Made by a program: the position numbers and the translations under genes
Assembly (NCBI GenBank): GCA_913056475.1
Contig: CAJXMS010000077.1
Location: 1 to 8,709, forward strand
Length of the DNA stretch: 8,709 nucleotides
Direction of reading: 5' to 3'
DNA from: an uncultured Bacteroidota bacterium
GTDB taxonomy: Bacteria > Bacteroidota > Bacteroidia > Flavobacteriales > Schleiferiaceae
The notes under the pieces: generated by a model
Databases searched by the model: none
Told to the model about the DNA's origin: nothing
What the model saw: the letters and a program-made list of their open reading frames with translations, nothing else
Shown: piece by piece, positions 1 through 6,340 of the stretch
Layout of the letters: the number at the start of each line of letters is the position of its first letter
Position numbering within the stretch: the first letter of the stretch is position 1

Positions 1-63
1 CGGGTCCTTCAAGTAGAGGACGGCAGGGACTTGAATTTTCAGGTTGTTAAGAAGCGTTTCCAA
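1..63 (-). CDS. Probable TetR/AcrR-family transcriptional regulator, N-terminal fragment (runs off left edge)
   Basis: The minus-strand frame ending at position 1 encodes about 21 residues, ending in QVPAVLYLKDP. A 'Lys-x-x-val-Pro ... LYLKDP' lead-in about 20 residues from the start is, from memory, common in Bacteroidota TetR-type regulators, just before the helix-turn-helix DNA-binding domain. An in-frame TGA at 67-69 bounds the frame, so the only usable start seen is TTG at 61-63; no in-frame ATG or GTG is present. A TAATTTTG match to the Bacteroidota -7 element lies about 55 nt upstream, and the hpf terminator further upstream implies independent transcription. The DNA-binding domain itself is outside the window, so the family call rests on a short motif. 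It could instead be an unrelated protein or a chance frame. Confidence 0.42.
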   Translation of the reverse strand, partial: METLLNNLKIQVPAVLYLKDP

Positions 64-117
64 GGATCAATGCTCAGTTTTTGCAAGTAAAACTCGCAAT
101 CACGAAAATTATTATCG

Positions 118-125
118 CAAAATTA
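118..125 (-). promoter_or_regulatory. Candidate Bacteroidota -7 promoter element for the partial TetR-like gene
   Basis: Read on the minus strand this is TAATTTTG, matching the TAnnTTTG element used by the Bacteroidota primary sigma factor. It would start transcription roughly 45-50 nt before the TTG start at 61-63. No clear TTTG or TTG -33 element is visible at the expected spacing, so the call rests on the -7 match and position only. Confidence 0.35.
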
Positions 126-208
126 GAAGAATTGTTCTTTCCTTCTCGCTCATTTGGGCCATTTGTCGCGAAAGGTAAGGGAGAAAATCGCCTTTCTGGC
201 GGCTGGAT

Positions 209-252
209 AAAAAAAAGGCCCGCCGCACGCCGGGGCGCGACTGGCCTTTTTT
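209..252 (-). terminator. Rho-independent terminator downstream of hpf (symmetrical, may work both ways)
   Basis: An A-run plus GGCC (211-220) pairs with GGCC plus a T-run (243-252), giving a 10-bp stem. The enclosed segment is GC-rich and can pair further (CGCC near 221 with GGCG near 233). On the minus strand the stem ends in a run of U residues, about 20 nt after the hpf stop codon, which is the right place to end hpf transcription. The A/T tracts make it symmetrical. Confidence 0.8.
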
Positions 253-273
253 GAAGATAGCCAGGATCTCAGA

Positions 274-573
274 TCAGTGCGATTGCAGCTTGGTTTTGAG
301 TTTGCGAAGCTGGCTCTTGAGCTTATCTACAGTTTCGTTTACGCTCTTTTCAAAACTCTCGCTGGTAGAGGTGGCAAATAGGTCATTTCCAGGGATATTG
401 AGTTTAATTTCGGCCACCTTATTGCTGTTCTTTTCGTCTTGTACCAGCTTTAGGTATACTTCGGCGCCTACGATGCGGTCGTAATAACGGGCTAAGCTTT
501 CGGTCTTTTGGGTGGTGTGTTCTACCAGGGCGTCTTGCGCATTAAAGCCCACCGTTTGGAAATCCATTTTCAT
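274..573 (-). CDS. hpf: Ribosome hibernation promoting factor, short form (HPF/RaiA, S30AE family)
   Basis: This 99-aa protein has the size and layout of the single-domain S30AE ribosome hibernation factors. These bind the 30S subunit in the decoding channel when growth slows, block translation and help ribosomes dimerise or stay inactive. Visible family traits are the opening MKMDFQTVGFNAQDALVEH strand, a helix with KTESLARYYDRI, a middle strand pair (EVYLKLVQD, KVAEIKLNIPG), the segment GNDLFATSTSESFEKSVNETV, and a basic C-terminal helix (KLKSQLRKLKTKL). It lacks the long C-terminal dimerisation domain of long HPF. ATG at 571-573 is taken as the start; a second in-frame ATG lies two codons later. 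The upstream region is A/T-rich with no Shine-Dalgarno sequence, as expected in this phylum. It has its own -7 element and terminator, so it is probably monocistronic. Choosing between the names hpf and raiA is not possible from length alone. Confidence 0.88.
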   Translation of the reverse strand: MKMDFQTVGFNAQDALVEHTTQKTESLARYYDRIVGAEVYLKLVQDEKNSNKVAEIKLNIPGNDLFATSTSESFEKSVNETVDKLKSQLRKLKTKLQSH

Positions 574-597
574 ATGACTGTATTTTTATTGAAACCA

Positions 598-605
598 CAA
601 AGATA
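598..605 (-). promoter_or_regulatory. Candidate -7 promoter element of hpf
   Basis: The minus strand reads TATCTTTG, a full match to TAnnTTTG, 24 nt before the hpf start codon. Transcription would begin about 15-20 nt before the ATG, giving a short leader. No convincing -33 element is visible. Confidence 0.55.
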
Positions 606-705
606 AAGGACAAGCAGGGGAGAAGCGCAGCGGCGTTCATCAGGGGAGCGCCAAGTAGGCTTAGGGGGCCTTTTCGTTGGGCCAAGAGGCAAGGCGGGAG
701 AACAA

Positions 706-739
706 TTTTGGTGATAGCTGCATAGTTGTAGTAGTTTTG
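706..739 (+). promoter_or_regulatory. Candidate Bacteroidota promoter (-33 and -7) of the TPR-protein gene
   Basis: TTTTG at 706-710 and TAGTTTTG at 732-739 form a -33/-7 pair with 21 nt between TTTG and the TAnnTTTG box, close to the typical spacing. Transcription would start near 745, leaving a leader of about 25 nt before the ATG at 771. It is divergent from the hpf promoter within the 197-bp region 574-770, which otherwise shows no gene. Confidence 0.6.
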
Positions 740-770
740 CCCCTTGAATTGAATAACCAACAAGAAAATC

Positions 771-2063
771 ATGAGACAGATCGCCATCGTCTTAAGCCTG
801 GTGCTGGCCCTCCCAGCACTGGCCCAGGAAGGACCCAAAATTTCCAGTGCCATCATAGCCCTAGACCGCAACCAGGATTTAGAGGCGGCCAAAGGATTTA
901 TCGCCGAGGCCGGGGAAATTATTGCTACCAAGCCCCAAAGCGAGATCAAAAGCAAGGACCTAGCCAAGTTTTACTATTACAAAGGCGTGATCAACTATCG
1001 AATCCACTCCGGAGGTAAGAGCCTGGCTGAGCTAGAGCCCAATGCGCTGAACAAAGCGCTCCAGGCTTTTGAAAACCTCCTGGCCTATGAGAAAAAGATA
1101 GACAAAGAGCGCTACAGCGACGAAGCCCGCGAGCAGATGAAGCAGGTAGTAAATGACCTGGCTCGTCAGGCCATTGGCTACTCGCAAAATGGGGACTTCC
1201 AGAAAGCCTTTAATGGCTTTATGAAAGTATACCAGCTCAAGAAGCAGCCGTACATCGATATGCTGGATACCACTATGATGTATAATGCAGCCGTGATGGC
1301 GCAAAATGCGAAAATGTATGATACTGCCCTGGCGCTTAACCAAAATCTCCTCGAAATGGGCTATCACGGAACCACTTATAGCGCCACCAATGTTGAAACG
1401 GGCGAAAAAACCGTTTTCCCGACACCCGATATGATGAATCGGATGGTGAAAAGCGGAAAATTTGAAAACCCAGAAGCTTCCGGGGACGTGCAGCCCCAAC
1501 TCTACGAAGCGGCCAGCAGCCTGGCCCTCATGAAAGAAGACACGGCGCTCTACAACCAGTTGGTGGAAGAAGGGCGTAAAAAGTACCCTAAAAATGCCAA
1601 TCTCCTGAGAGCCGAGCTACAAATTCTCTTTAACAAAAAGCAGTACGATAAGGCCCTCAATAACTTAGACCAAGCCATTGCCCAAAACCCCGAAAGTGTG
1701 GTTATGCGCTACAACAAGGGCGTCATTCTGCAAACCGAGATGGGCCGTAAAGATGAAGCTCTCCAGGCCTACCAAAAAGCCCTGGAACTGGATAGCGGCT
1801 ACACCGATGCCCTTTACATGTCCAGCATCATTTATATCGATAGTGCCAATGCGGTAGGGGACCGGATGAACGATCTGCCCCTGGACGCAACCACTAAGTA
1901 CGAAAAGCTCAAAAAGAAACAGAAAACCATTTTTGAAGAGGCCCTTCCGTATTTGGAAAAAGCCTACGAGGCCAATCCCGATGATGGCCAGGTAGTTACC
2001 GCCTTACGCCAAGTATATCGCGCCCTCAAAATGTATGAGAAAGCCAAGGGGCTGCCCAAGTAA
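771..2063 (+). CDS. Secreted tetratricopeptide-repeat (TPR) protein of unknown role
   Basis: This 430-aa protein has a clear N-terminal signal peptide (hydrophobic core at residues 4-17, likely cleavage after Ala18 in PALA|QE), so it should act in the periplasm or be exported. The rest is mostly paired helices. Recognisable TPR units lie at about 276-309 (LFNKKQYDKALNNLDQAIAQ), 310-343 (GRKDEALQAYQKALELD) and 391-430 (LPYLEKAYEANPDDGQ). A degenerate unit lies near 135-160 (GYSQNGDFQKAFNGFMKVY). Non-TPR insertions occur at about 203-238 and 355-385, the latter rich in lysine. No enzymatic motif is visible, and TPR scaffolds usually bind other proteins, so the partner is unknown. ATG at 771 gives the signal peptide and follows a good promoter. 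The gene ends in tandem TAA codons (2061-2066) and a strong terminator, so it is probably monocistronic. The antisense reading of the 5' end is a shadow. Confidence 0.85.
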   Translation: MRQIAIVLSLVLALPALAQEGPKISSAIIALDRNQDLEAAKGFIAEAGEIIATKPQSEIKSKDLAKFYYYKGVINYRIHSGGKSLAELEPNALNKALQAFENLLAYEKKIDKERYSDEAREQMKQVVNDLARQAIGYSQNGDFQKAFNGFMKVYQLKKQPYIDMLDTTMMYNAAVMAQNAKMYDTALALNQNLLEMGYHGTTYSATNVETGEKTVFPTPDMMNRMVKSGKFENPEASGDVQPQLYEAASSLALMKEDTALYNQLVEEGRKKYPKNANLLRAELQILFNKKQYDKALNNLDQAIAQNPESVVMRYNKGVILQTEMGRKDEALQAYQKALELDSGYTDALYMSSIIYIDSANAVGDRMNDLPLDATTKYEKLKKKQKTIFEEALPYLEKAYEANPDDGQVVTALRQVYRALKMYEKAKGLPK

Positions 2064-2090
2064 TAAAGCAGTATTTTTCAAAGAGCAAGC

Positions 2091-2130
2091 AAAAAAGCCA
2101 CCGTTGGAGCATCCAGCGGTGGCTTTTTTT
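2091..2130 (+). terminator. Strong bidirectional rho-independent terminator between convergent units
   Basis: GCCACCG (2097-2103) pairs with CGGTGGC (2117-2123). The stem is extended inward by a T-G wobble and TGGA/TCCA, giving 12 consecutive pairs around a GCA triloop. It is flanked by A6 on the left and T7 on the right, so it works in both directions. It lies 27 nt after the TPR gene stop. It could also stop minus-strand transcripts arriving from the permease, which would leave that mRNA with a 3' tail of about 310-350 nt. Confidence 0.9.
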
Positions 2131-2179
2131 GGCTTCAGCACCCATGGGCCAGCATGGCCTTAGGCAAGTTTTTTTAAAC

Positions 2180-2205
2180 GCGGGTTGAAATTAAAGCAAA
2201 CCCGC
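2180..2205. other. Stem-loop in the intergenic region, possible weak terminator
   Basis: GCGGGTT (2180-2186) pairs perfectly with AACCCGC (2199-2205) around a 12-nt A/T-rich loop. On the plus strand it is followed by TTTTGG, and on the minus strand by GTTTAAA. Neither U-tract is strong, so terminator function in either direction is uncertain. On the minus strand it follows the small ORF at 2231-2365 by about 25 nt and could mark the end of that message. Confidence 0.4.
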
Positions 2206-2230
2206 TTTTGGCCAGGTTCAGGCGAAGACG

Positions 2231-2365
2231 TTACCCCAAAATTCCCACGGGAGAGGTACTCAATTCTTTGGTTACCGGAGAGGCTCTACCTTCAACGCGG
2301 GGAACCAGAAGGGGCGCTCCGTAAAACGCATGGGCGTGAGGCACTTTAAAAATTCTATTTGACAT
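2231..2365 (-). CDS. Candidate small protein (44 aa), unrecognised; in frame downstream of the permease stop
   Basis: ATG at 2363-2365 opens a 44-codon frame ending in TAA (2231-2233). It encodes MSNRIFKVPHAHAFYGAPLL and ends in STSPVGILG, rich in Pro, Val and Ser with few acidic residues. I do not recognise it. There is no signal peptide, transmembrane segment, Cys-rich core or obvious leader/core pattern. The same frame continues upstream without a stop to the TGA of the permease (2441-2443), so 70 codons stay open after that TGA. No Bacteroidota promoter or Shine-Dalgarno sequence precedes the ATG, though the upstream 20 nt are A/T-rich, as at other starts here. Against it: other frames across the same segment are also open, and the codons (AGA twice, TTG, TCT) are not clearly like those of the neighbours. 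It could be a real small protein on the permease mRNA tail, a degraded 3' remnant, or chance. Confidence 0.25.
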   Translation of the reverse strand: MSNRIFKVPHAHAFYGAPLLVPRVEGRASPVTKELSTSPVGILG

Positions 2366-2440
2366 AATATTAATTATCGGCTGCAAACGGAATGAAAACC
2401 ATCTAGGCCCTAATCCGAAAAAGCCTTTACCAGACCCGTA

Positions 2441-3685
2441 TCATGCCCCACGCCGAATGGCCTCTACCGGATCCAACCGGCTGGCCTGCATAGCCGGTAA
2501 AAAACCCGCTATAATGCCTGTAAAGAAGGCAATGCCCAGGCCTTGCAGCACGTTAAACAGCGACAACTGAATCTCAAAGTCCCACTGTTCGCCCAGTTGT
2601 GGAACAACGGCCGCCACCAGCGCAATACCCACCACACCGCCTACCAAACACAGCAGCACCGATTCCAACAAAAATTGCAGCAATATGAAATACCTTTTCG
2701 CCCCCAGGCTTTTCTGAATACCAATTTGATTGGTCCGCTCCCGAACACTCACAAACATAATATTGGCGATGCCGAAGGCGCCCACCAATACGCTAAACCC
2801 GCCGATAACCGTTCCCGCAATCCCCACTACGCCAAACAGGGAATCCAAGCTGCTGGTGATCATCGATATCTCATTGAGGGCAAAATTATTTTCGGCTCGC
2901 GGCGGAAGCCGCCGAATAGCCCGCATATTACCCTCCAAATCATCCCGCAGGGCCGTCATACTCACCTCGGGCCGGGCCTGGACCATGATCAAGGCATTGT
3001 TTTGTTCCTCGACCGACCGCACCTGGCGGGTAAAGTTTACCGGCACCACTACCTTACCATCCATGCTATTACCTACTAGGCTCTGCCCTTGCTTTTCAAA
3101 AACCCCGATCACCCGCACCTTGCGGCCCATCACCCGGATTTCCCGTCCCAGCGGACTGCCCGCCGGAAATAAGCCACGGGCCACGTCGGCCCCCAAAATG
3201 GTGACCGGCACTCCCTGACGCGATTCATTACGCGAAAAATAACGGCCTGCTTTAAGCTTATGCTGCCAAATGCGATTATACTGGTGGGAAACAGAAAAAA
3301 TAGTCGCCTCCTTTACCGCATTCCGTTGATACTGCACATCTTGTTGATTGCCAAAGGCAAAAGCCATATGTTGCGCGGTACTTACCCGCTCTTGCAGCAC
3401 CGCCAGCTCCCGGAACCGGGGCTCCGGACGGGATAAATACTCCCACCAGGGATACTCCCCACCACCGCCCCAGGGCCATTTCTGGACATACATCACGTTG
3501 CTCCCCAGATCTTGCACACTAGAGCGGATATTCCGCTCCAGCGAATCAAAAACGGTGAATACCGCCACCATCGTTAGGATCCCAATGGTCACTCCCAGCA
3601 GCGACAGAATAGTACGTAACTTATTGACCTTTAAAGCATGCCAGGCAAATTGGAAACTCTCTACTAAAATGCGTAAGAATATCAT
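2441..3685 (-). CDS. ABC transporter permease, MacB/FtsX type
   Basis: This 414-aa inner-membrane protein has the MacB/FtsX architecture. It has a cytoplasmic start, a first membrane segment (about 23-47, LRTILSLLGVTIGILTMVAV), a large periplasmic domain (about 48-285), and three C-terminal membrane segments (about 287-312, 334-360 and 374-398). Family signatures are RERTNQIGIQKSLGAKR (about 315-331) and the closing LPAMQASRLDPVEAIRRG. The periplasmic segment with QKWPWGGGG and EYPWWEYLSRP (about 68-87) is a Trp-rich version that I associate with Bacteroidota members. Such permeases pair with an ATPase and often a membrane-fusion protein to move substrates from the periplasm outward, or to transmit force to the envelope. 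Neither partner gene is in the window, so the substrate is unknown. ATG at 3683-3685 gives the expected N-terminus. The gene is divergent from purH across 98 bp; a TATCTTAG (3710-3717, minus) there is only an imperfect -7 match. Confidence 0.9.
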   Translation of the reverse strand: MIFLRILVESFQFAWHALKVNKLRTILSLLGVTIGILTMVAVFTVFDSLERNIRSSVQDLGSNVMYVQKWPWGGGGEYPWWEYLSRPEPRFRELAVLQERVSTAQHMAFAFGNQQDVQYQRNAVKEATIFSVSHQYNRIWQHKLKAGRYFSRNESRQGVPVTILGADVARGLFPAGSPLGREIRVMGRKVRVIGVFEKQGQSLVGNSMDGKVVVPVNFTRQVRSVEEQNNALIMVQARPEVSMTALRDDLEGNMRAIRRLPPRAENNFALNEISMITSSLDSLFGVVGIAGTVIGGFSVLVGAFGIANIMFVSVRERTNQIGIQKSLGAKRYFILLQFLLESVLLCLVGGVVGIALVAAVVPQLGEQWDFEIQLSLFNVLQGLGIAFFTGIIAGFLPAMQASRLDPVEAIRRGA

Positions 3686-3745
3686 ACCGTGCTAACGCTC
3701 AAATTTTCGCTAAGATAAACCAAAACACCCCCTTATTTTTTTAGC

Positions 3746-3753
3746 TACTTTTG
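3746..3753 (+). promoter_or_regulatory. Candidate -7 promoter element of the purH-mre operon
   Basis: TACTTTTG fully matches TAnnTTTG and lies 30 nt before the purH ATG, so the leader would be roughly 20-25 nt. No good TTTG is seen at the -33 position. The short leader leaves no room for a purine riboswitch, and none is visible. Confidence 0.45.
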
Positions 3754-3783
3754 CATTTCCCAAAAATTCTTTAACAGCTCGGT

Positions 3784-5292
3784 ATGTCTCAAGCCGTTCC
3801 GGCCCCATTTGCCTTACTTTCAGTCTTCCACAAAGAAGGCCTTACTCCTTTTGCGCAGGCCTTGGTAGACCAGGGCTACCGCTTGCTCTCCACCGGCGGT
3901 ACCCAGCGTTTTCTTCAGGAGGAGGGTTTTCAGGTAGATAAAGTAGAAGAACTTACCGGTTATCCTTCCATTCTGGATGGCCGCGTTAAAACCCTGCACC
4001 CCAAAGTCTTCGGTGGTATACTCGCACAGCCCGATCAAGAACATCATCAGGTAGAAATGCAGGAATACCACCTTCAAAGTATTGGTGTGGTGGTGGTTGA
4101 TCTATACCCTTTTGAGGAAACCGTTGCCAGCGGCGCCCCACACGGAGACATTATCGAAAAAATCGACATTGGCGGGATCGCCCTCCTTCGCGCTGCCGCC
4201 AAAAACTACCAACATACCTGGGTGATATCCGGTCGTTCCCAGTACCGAGCCGCTCAACAGATCCTGCAGCAAGGCGGACCTTCAGCAGAGCAGCGCCGGC
4301 GCTTTGCCGGCGAAGCCTTTCGCACCTCCGCCCTTTACGATGGCGCCATTGGCGCTTACCTCGCGGAGGAGGATTTTGTGTTAGGCCTTCCGGCCAAACG
4401 TGAACTGCGCTACGGCGAAAATCCCCACCAAAAAGGCGCCTTTCGCGGTGATTTAGCAGCTGTCTTTGACCAGCTTCACGGCAAAGAGCTCAGCTACAAC
4501 AATCTCCTCGACGCCGATGCCGCCCTTAAATTGATCGGGGAGTTTGAGGAAACCACCGTGGCGGTCCTTAAGCACAACAATGCCTGCGGTTTGGCCAGTC
4601 GCCCCCAGCTTCTCAAAGCATGGCAGGACGCCCTGGCGGGCGATCCCACCAGTGCTTTTGGCGGCGTGCTCATTACCAATACCGAGCTGGACGTCGCTAC
4701 CGCAGAAGCCATGAACGAGATCTTCTTCGAGATCGTAATCGCCCCCGGATACCAACCCGAGGCCCTGCAGATATTACAGCAAAAGAAAAACCGCATCATC
4801 CTACGGCTGAAAGACTTTGCGCTTCCCCCAAAGCAGTACCGAACGGTTCTCAACGGCTTTTTAGTACAAGACCAAGATGACGCAACCGACCAGCGGCAAG
4901 ACCAGCAAACCGTAACCCAACGGCCCCCATCGGAGCGCGAGTGGGCAGATCTGCTCTTTGCTTCCAAAATTTGCAAGCATACCAAAAGCAACACCATCGT
5001 ACTGGCACGTGAAAAGCAATTGCTGGGCAGCGGCACCGGACAAACCTCCCGGGTGGATGCCTGCCATCAGGCCATTGAAAAGGCGCAGCGATTTGGGCTA
5101 CCCTTGGAGGGAAGCGTCATGGCGAGCGACGCCTTTTTCCCTTTTCCCGATTGCGTTGAGATTGCTCATAAAGCAGGTATTCAGGCCGTTATCCAGCCAG
5201 GCGGCTCTATCCGTGATAAACAATCCATAGCCTATTGCGATGAGCATCAAATGGCCATGGTAGCTACGGGCACAAGACATTTTAAACACTAA
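3784..5292 (+). CDS. purH: Bifunctional AICAR formyltransferase / IMP cyclohydrolase
   Basis: This cytosolic enzyme does the last two steps of de novo IMP synthesis: formylation of AICAR with 10-formyl-THF, then ring closure of FAICAR to IMP. The N-terminal MGS-like cyclohydrolase domain (about 8-195) shows LSTGGT (35-40), DGRVKTLHPKVFGGIL (65-80) and DLYPFEETV (106-114). The C-terminal transformylase domain (about 200-502) shows LRYGENPHQKGAF (208-220), the catalytic KH pair in KHNNACG (Lys263-His264), TSAFGG (289-294), KSNTIVLA (401-408), the end motif SDAFFPFPD (448-456), and the terminal ATGTRHFKH. Many families have KHNNPCG; Ala in place of Pro is, to my knowledge, usual for this phylum. 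At 502 aa it is a little shorter than the E. coli enzyme (529), with a Gln/Asp-rich linker at about 361-382. It starts 98 bp from the divergent permease and leads mreB by only 15 nt, so it probably heads the operon. Confidence 0.97.
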   Translation: MSQAVPAPFALLSVFHKEGLTPFAQALVDQGYRLLSTGGTQRFLQEEGFQVDKVEELTGYPSILDGRVKTLHPKVFGGILAQPDQEHHQVEMQEYHLQSIGVVVVDLYPFEETVASGAPHGDIIEKIDIGGIALLRAAAKNYQHTWVISGRSQYRAAQQILQQGGPSAEQRRRFAGEAFRTSALYDGAIGAYLAEEDFVLGLPAKRELRYGENPHQKGAFRGDLAAVFDQLHGKELSYNNLLDADAALKLIGEFEETTVAVLKHNNACGLASRPQLLKAWQDALAGDPTSAFGGVLITNTELDVATAEAMNEIFFEIVIAPGYQPEALQILQQKKNRIILRLKDFALPPKQYRTVLNGFLVQDQDDATDQRQDQQTVTQRPPSEREWADLLFASKICKHTKSNTIVLAREKQLLGSGTGQTSRVDACHQAIEKAQRFGLPLEGSVMASDAFFPFPDCVEIAHKAGIQAVIQPGGSIRDKQSIAYCDEHQMAMVATGTRHFKH

Positions 5293-5307
5293 GATACAAT
5301 AAGTTCC

Positions 5308-6333
5308 ATGGGCGTATTTGATTTCTTCCGCGAAGACATCGCCATAGACCTGGGTACCGCCAATACCCTCATTATTCACAATGACAAAGTGGTGGTAGAT
5401 GCCCCCAGCATCGTGGCCAAAGATCGCAATACCAATCGCATCATTGCTGTGGGCCAGCAAGCCCGTCAAATGCACGGTAAAACCCACGAAAACATCAAAA
5501 CGGTGCGACCGCTTAAGGATGGTGTTATCGCTGATTTTGAAGCTTCGGAGGCCATGATCCGGGAAATGATCAAAAGCATTCCCTCCCTCAAAAAAAGGGT
5601 CATCCCTCCTGCCCTGCGCATGGTCATCTGTATCCCCAGTGGAATAACCGAAGTGGAAAAAAGGGCGGTGAAAGATTCTGCTCAGCACGCGGGTGCTCGA
5701 GAGGTATATCTCATTCACGAGCCCATGGCCGCCGCCATCGGCACGGGGGTCGACGTGGAAGAGCCCAAGGGCAACATGATCATCGATATTGGAGGCGGTA
5801 CTACCGAAATAGCCGTACTGGCCCTGGGCGGCATCGTAGCCGATAAGTCCATAAAAGTAGCGGGCGATGTTTTTACTAATGACATTAGCTACTACATGCG
5901 CACCCAGCACAACCTTTACATCGGAGAGCGCACCGCGGAGGAAATTAAAATTCAGTGTGGTTCTGCCCTGGACGATCTGGACAACCCACCTGAAGAAATG
6001 GCGGTTCAAGGGCGCGACCTCCTTTCCGGAAAGCCTAAGCAGCTTATTATCACTTACAAGGAAATAGCCAAAGCCCTCGATAAGTCTATTACCCGTATTG
6101 AAGACGCCATAATGGAGGCTTTGAGCATGACCCCACCCGAACTGGCTGCCGATATCTACAACAGCGGCATTTATATGGCCGGTGGCGGGTCGATGCTGCG
6201 GGGCCTGGACAAGCGCATTAGCTTAAAAACCGATCTTCCGGTTTACGTAGCGGAAGACCCGCTGCGGGCGGTCGTGCGCGGTACGGGTATCGCTTTGAAG
6301 AATGTAGGAAAGTTTAACTTCCTGATGTCCTGA
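5308..6333 (+). CDS. mreB: Rod shape-determining protein MreB (bacterial actin)
   Basis: MreB forms ATP-dependent filaments on the inner face of the cytoplasmic membrane that orient lateral wall synthesis. The 341-aa length is typical. The actin-fold motifs are intact: phosphate-1 loop DLGTANT (14-20), connect region LIHEPMAAAIG (135-145) including the putative catalytic Glu138, phosphate-2 loop DIGGGTTEIAV (160-170), and adenosine motif MAGGGSMLRGLDKRI (291-305). The hydrophobic N-terminus MGVFDFF suits membrane contact. ATG at 5308 is 15 nt after purH with no promoter in the gap, so cotranscription with purH is likely. mreC follows 7 nt after its TGA. The long antisense frame over its 5' half is a codon-bias shadow. 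Confidence 0.98.
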   Translation: MGVFDFFREDIAIDLGTANTLIIHNDKVVVDAPSIVAKDRNTNRIIAVGQQARQMHGKTHENIKTVRPLKDGVIADFEASEAMIREMIKSIPSLKKRVIPPALRMVICIPSGITEVEKRAVKDSAQHAGAREVYLIHEPMAAAIGTGVDVEEPKGNMIIDIGGGTTEIAVLALGGIVADKSIKVAGDVFTNDISYYMRTQHNLYIGERTAEEIKIQCGSALDDLDNPPEEMAVQGRDLLSGKPKQLIITYKEIAKALDKSITRIEDAIMEALSMTPPELAADIYNSGIYMAGGGSMLRGLDKRISLKTDLPVYVAEDPLRAVVRGTGIALKNVGKFNFLMS

Positions 6334-6340
6334 GCTCCCT

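Larger units (their letters stand above)
2131..2440. other. 310-bp intergenic stretch between convergent TPR and permease genes
   Basis: This stretch has no confident gene. It contains a hairpin (2180-2205), a 44-codon minus-strand ORF (2231-2365), and an A/T-rich patch (about 2345-2385) just before that ORF. Roughly between 2185 and 2345 more than one frame stays open on both strands, so ORF presence alone is weak evidence of coding. I found no tRNA, rRNA, tmRNA, RNase P or SRP RNA signature and no group II intron domain V motif. Confidence 0.6.

Noticed and set aside
1..90. Plus-strand frame open from the left edge to TAA at 88-90
   Set aside because: It encodes about 29 residues with no recognisable motif, and it competes with the better-motivated minus-strand TetR-like start over the same bases.
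606..731. Short repeats (AGGGGAG twice) and a GGCC/GGCC pairing in the hpf-TPR spacer
   Set aside because: These are too short to call a repeat, operator or terminator.
542..967. 141-codon minus-strand frame with a hydrophobic start over the TPR gene 5' end
   Set aside because: It is antisense to the signal peptide region, overlaps the hpf start and covers a well-supported divergent promoter region.
677..1018. 113-codon plus-strand frame overlapping the TPR gene start
   Set aside because: It is out of frame with the signal-peptide-bearing TPR protein, is Arg/Gln/Pro-rich and resembles no family.
2543..3218. Two plus-strand frames (2543-3079 and 2730-3218) inside the permease gene
   Set aside because: They are shadows of a well-conserved MacB/FtsX-type permease on the opposite strand.
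4453..5067. Several minus-strand frames inside purH
   Set aside because: purH is intact with all key motifs; these are mirror frames without starts or motifs of note.
5098..6009. 303-codon minus-strand open frame antisense to the purH end and mreB
   Set aside because: It lies fully over two intact conserved genes, shows no family motif and has a composition typical of a mirror frame caused by codon bias.
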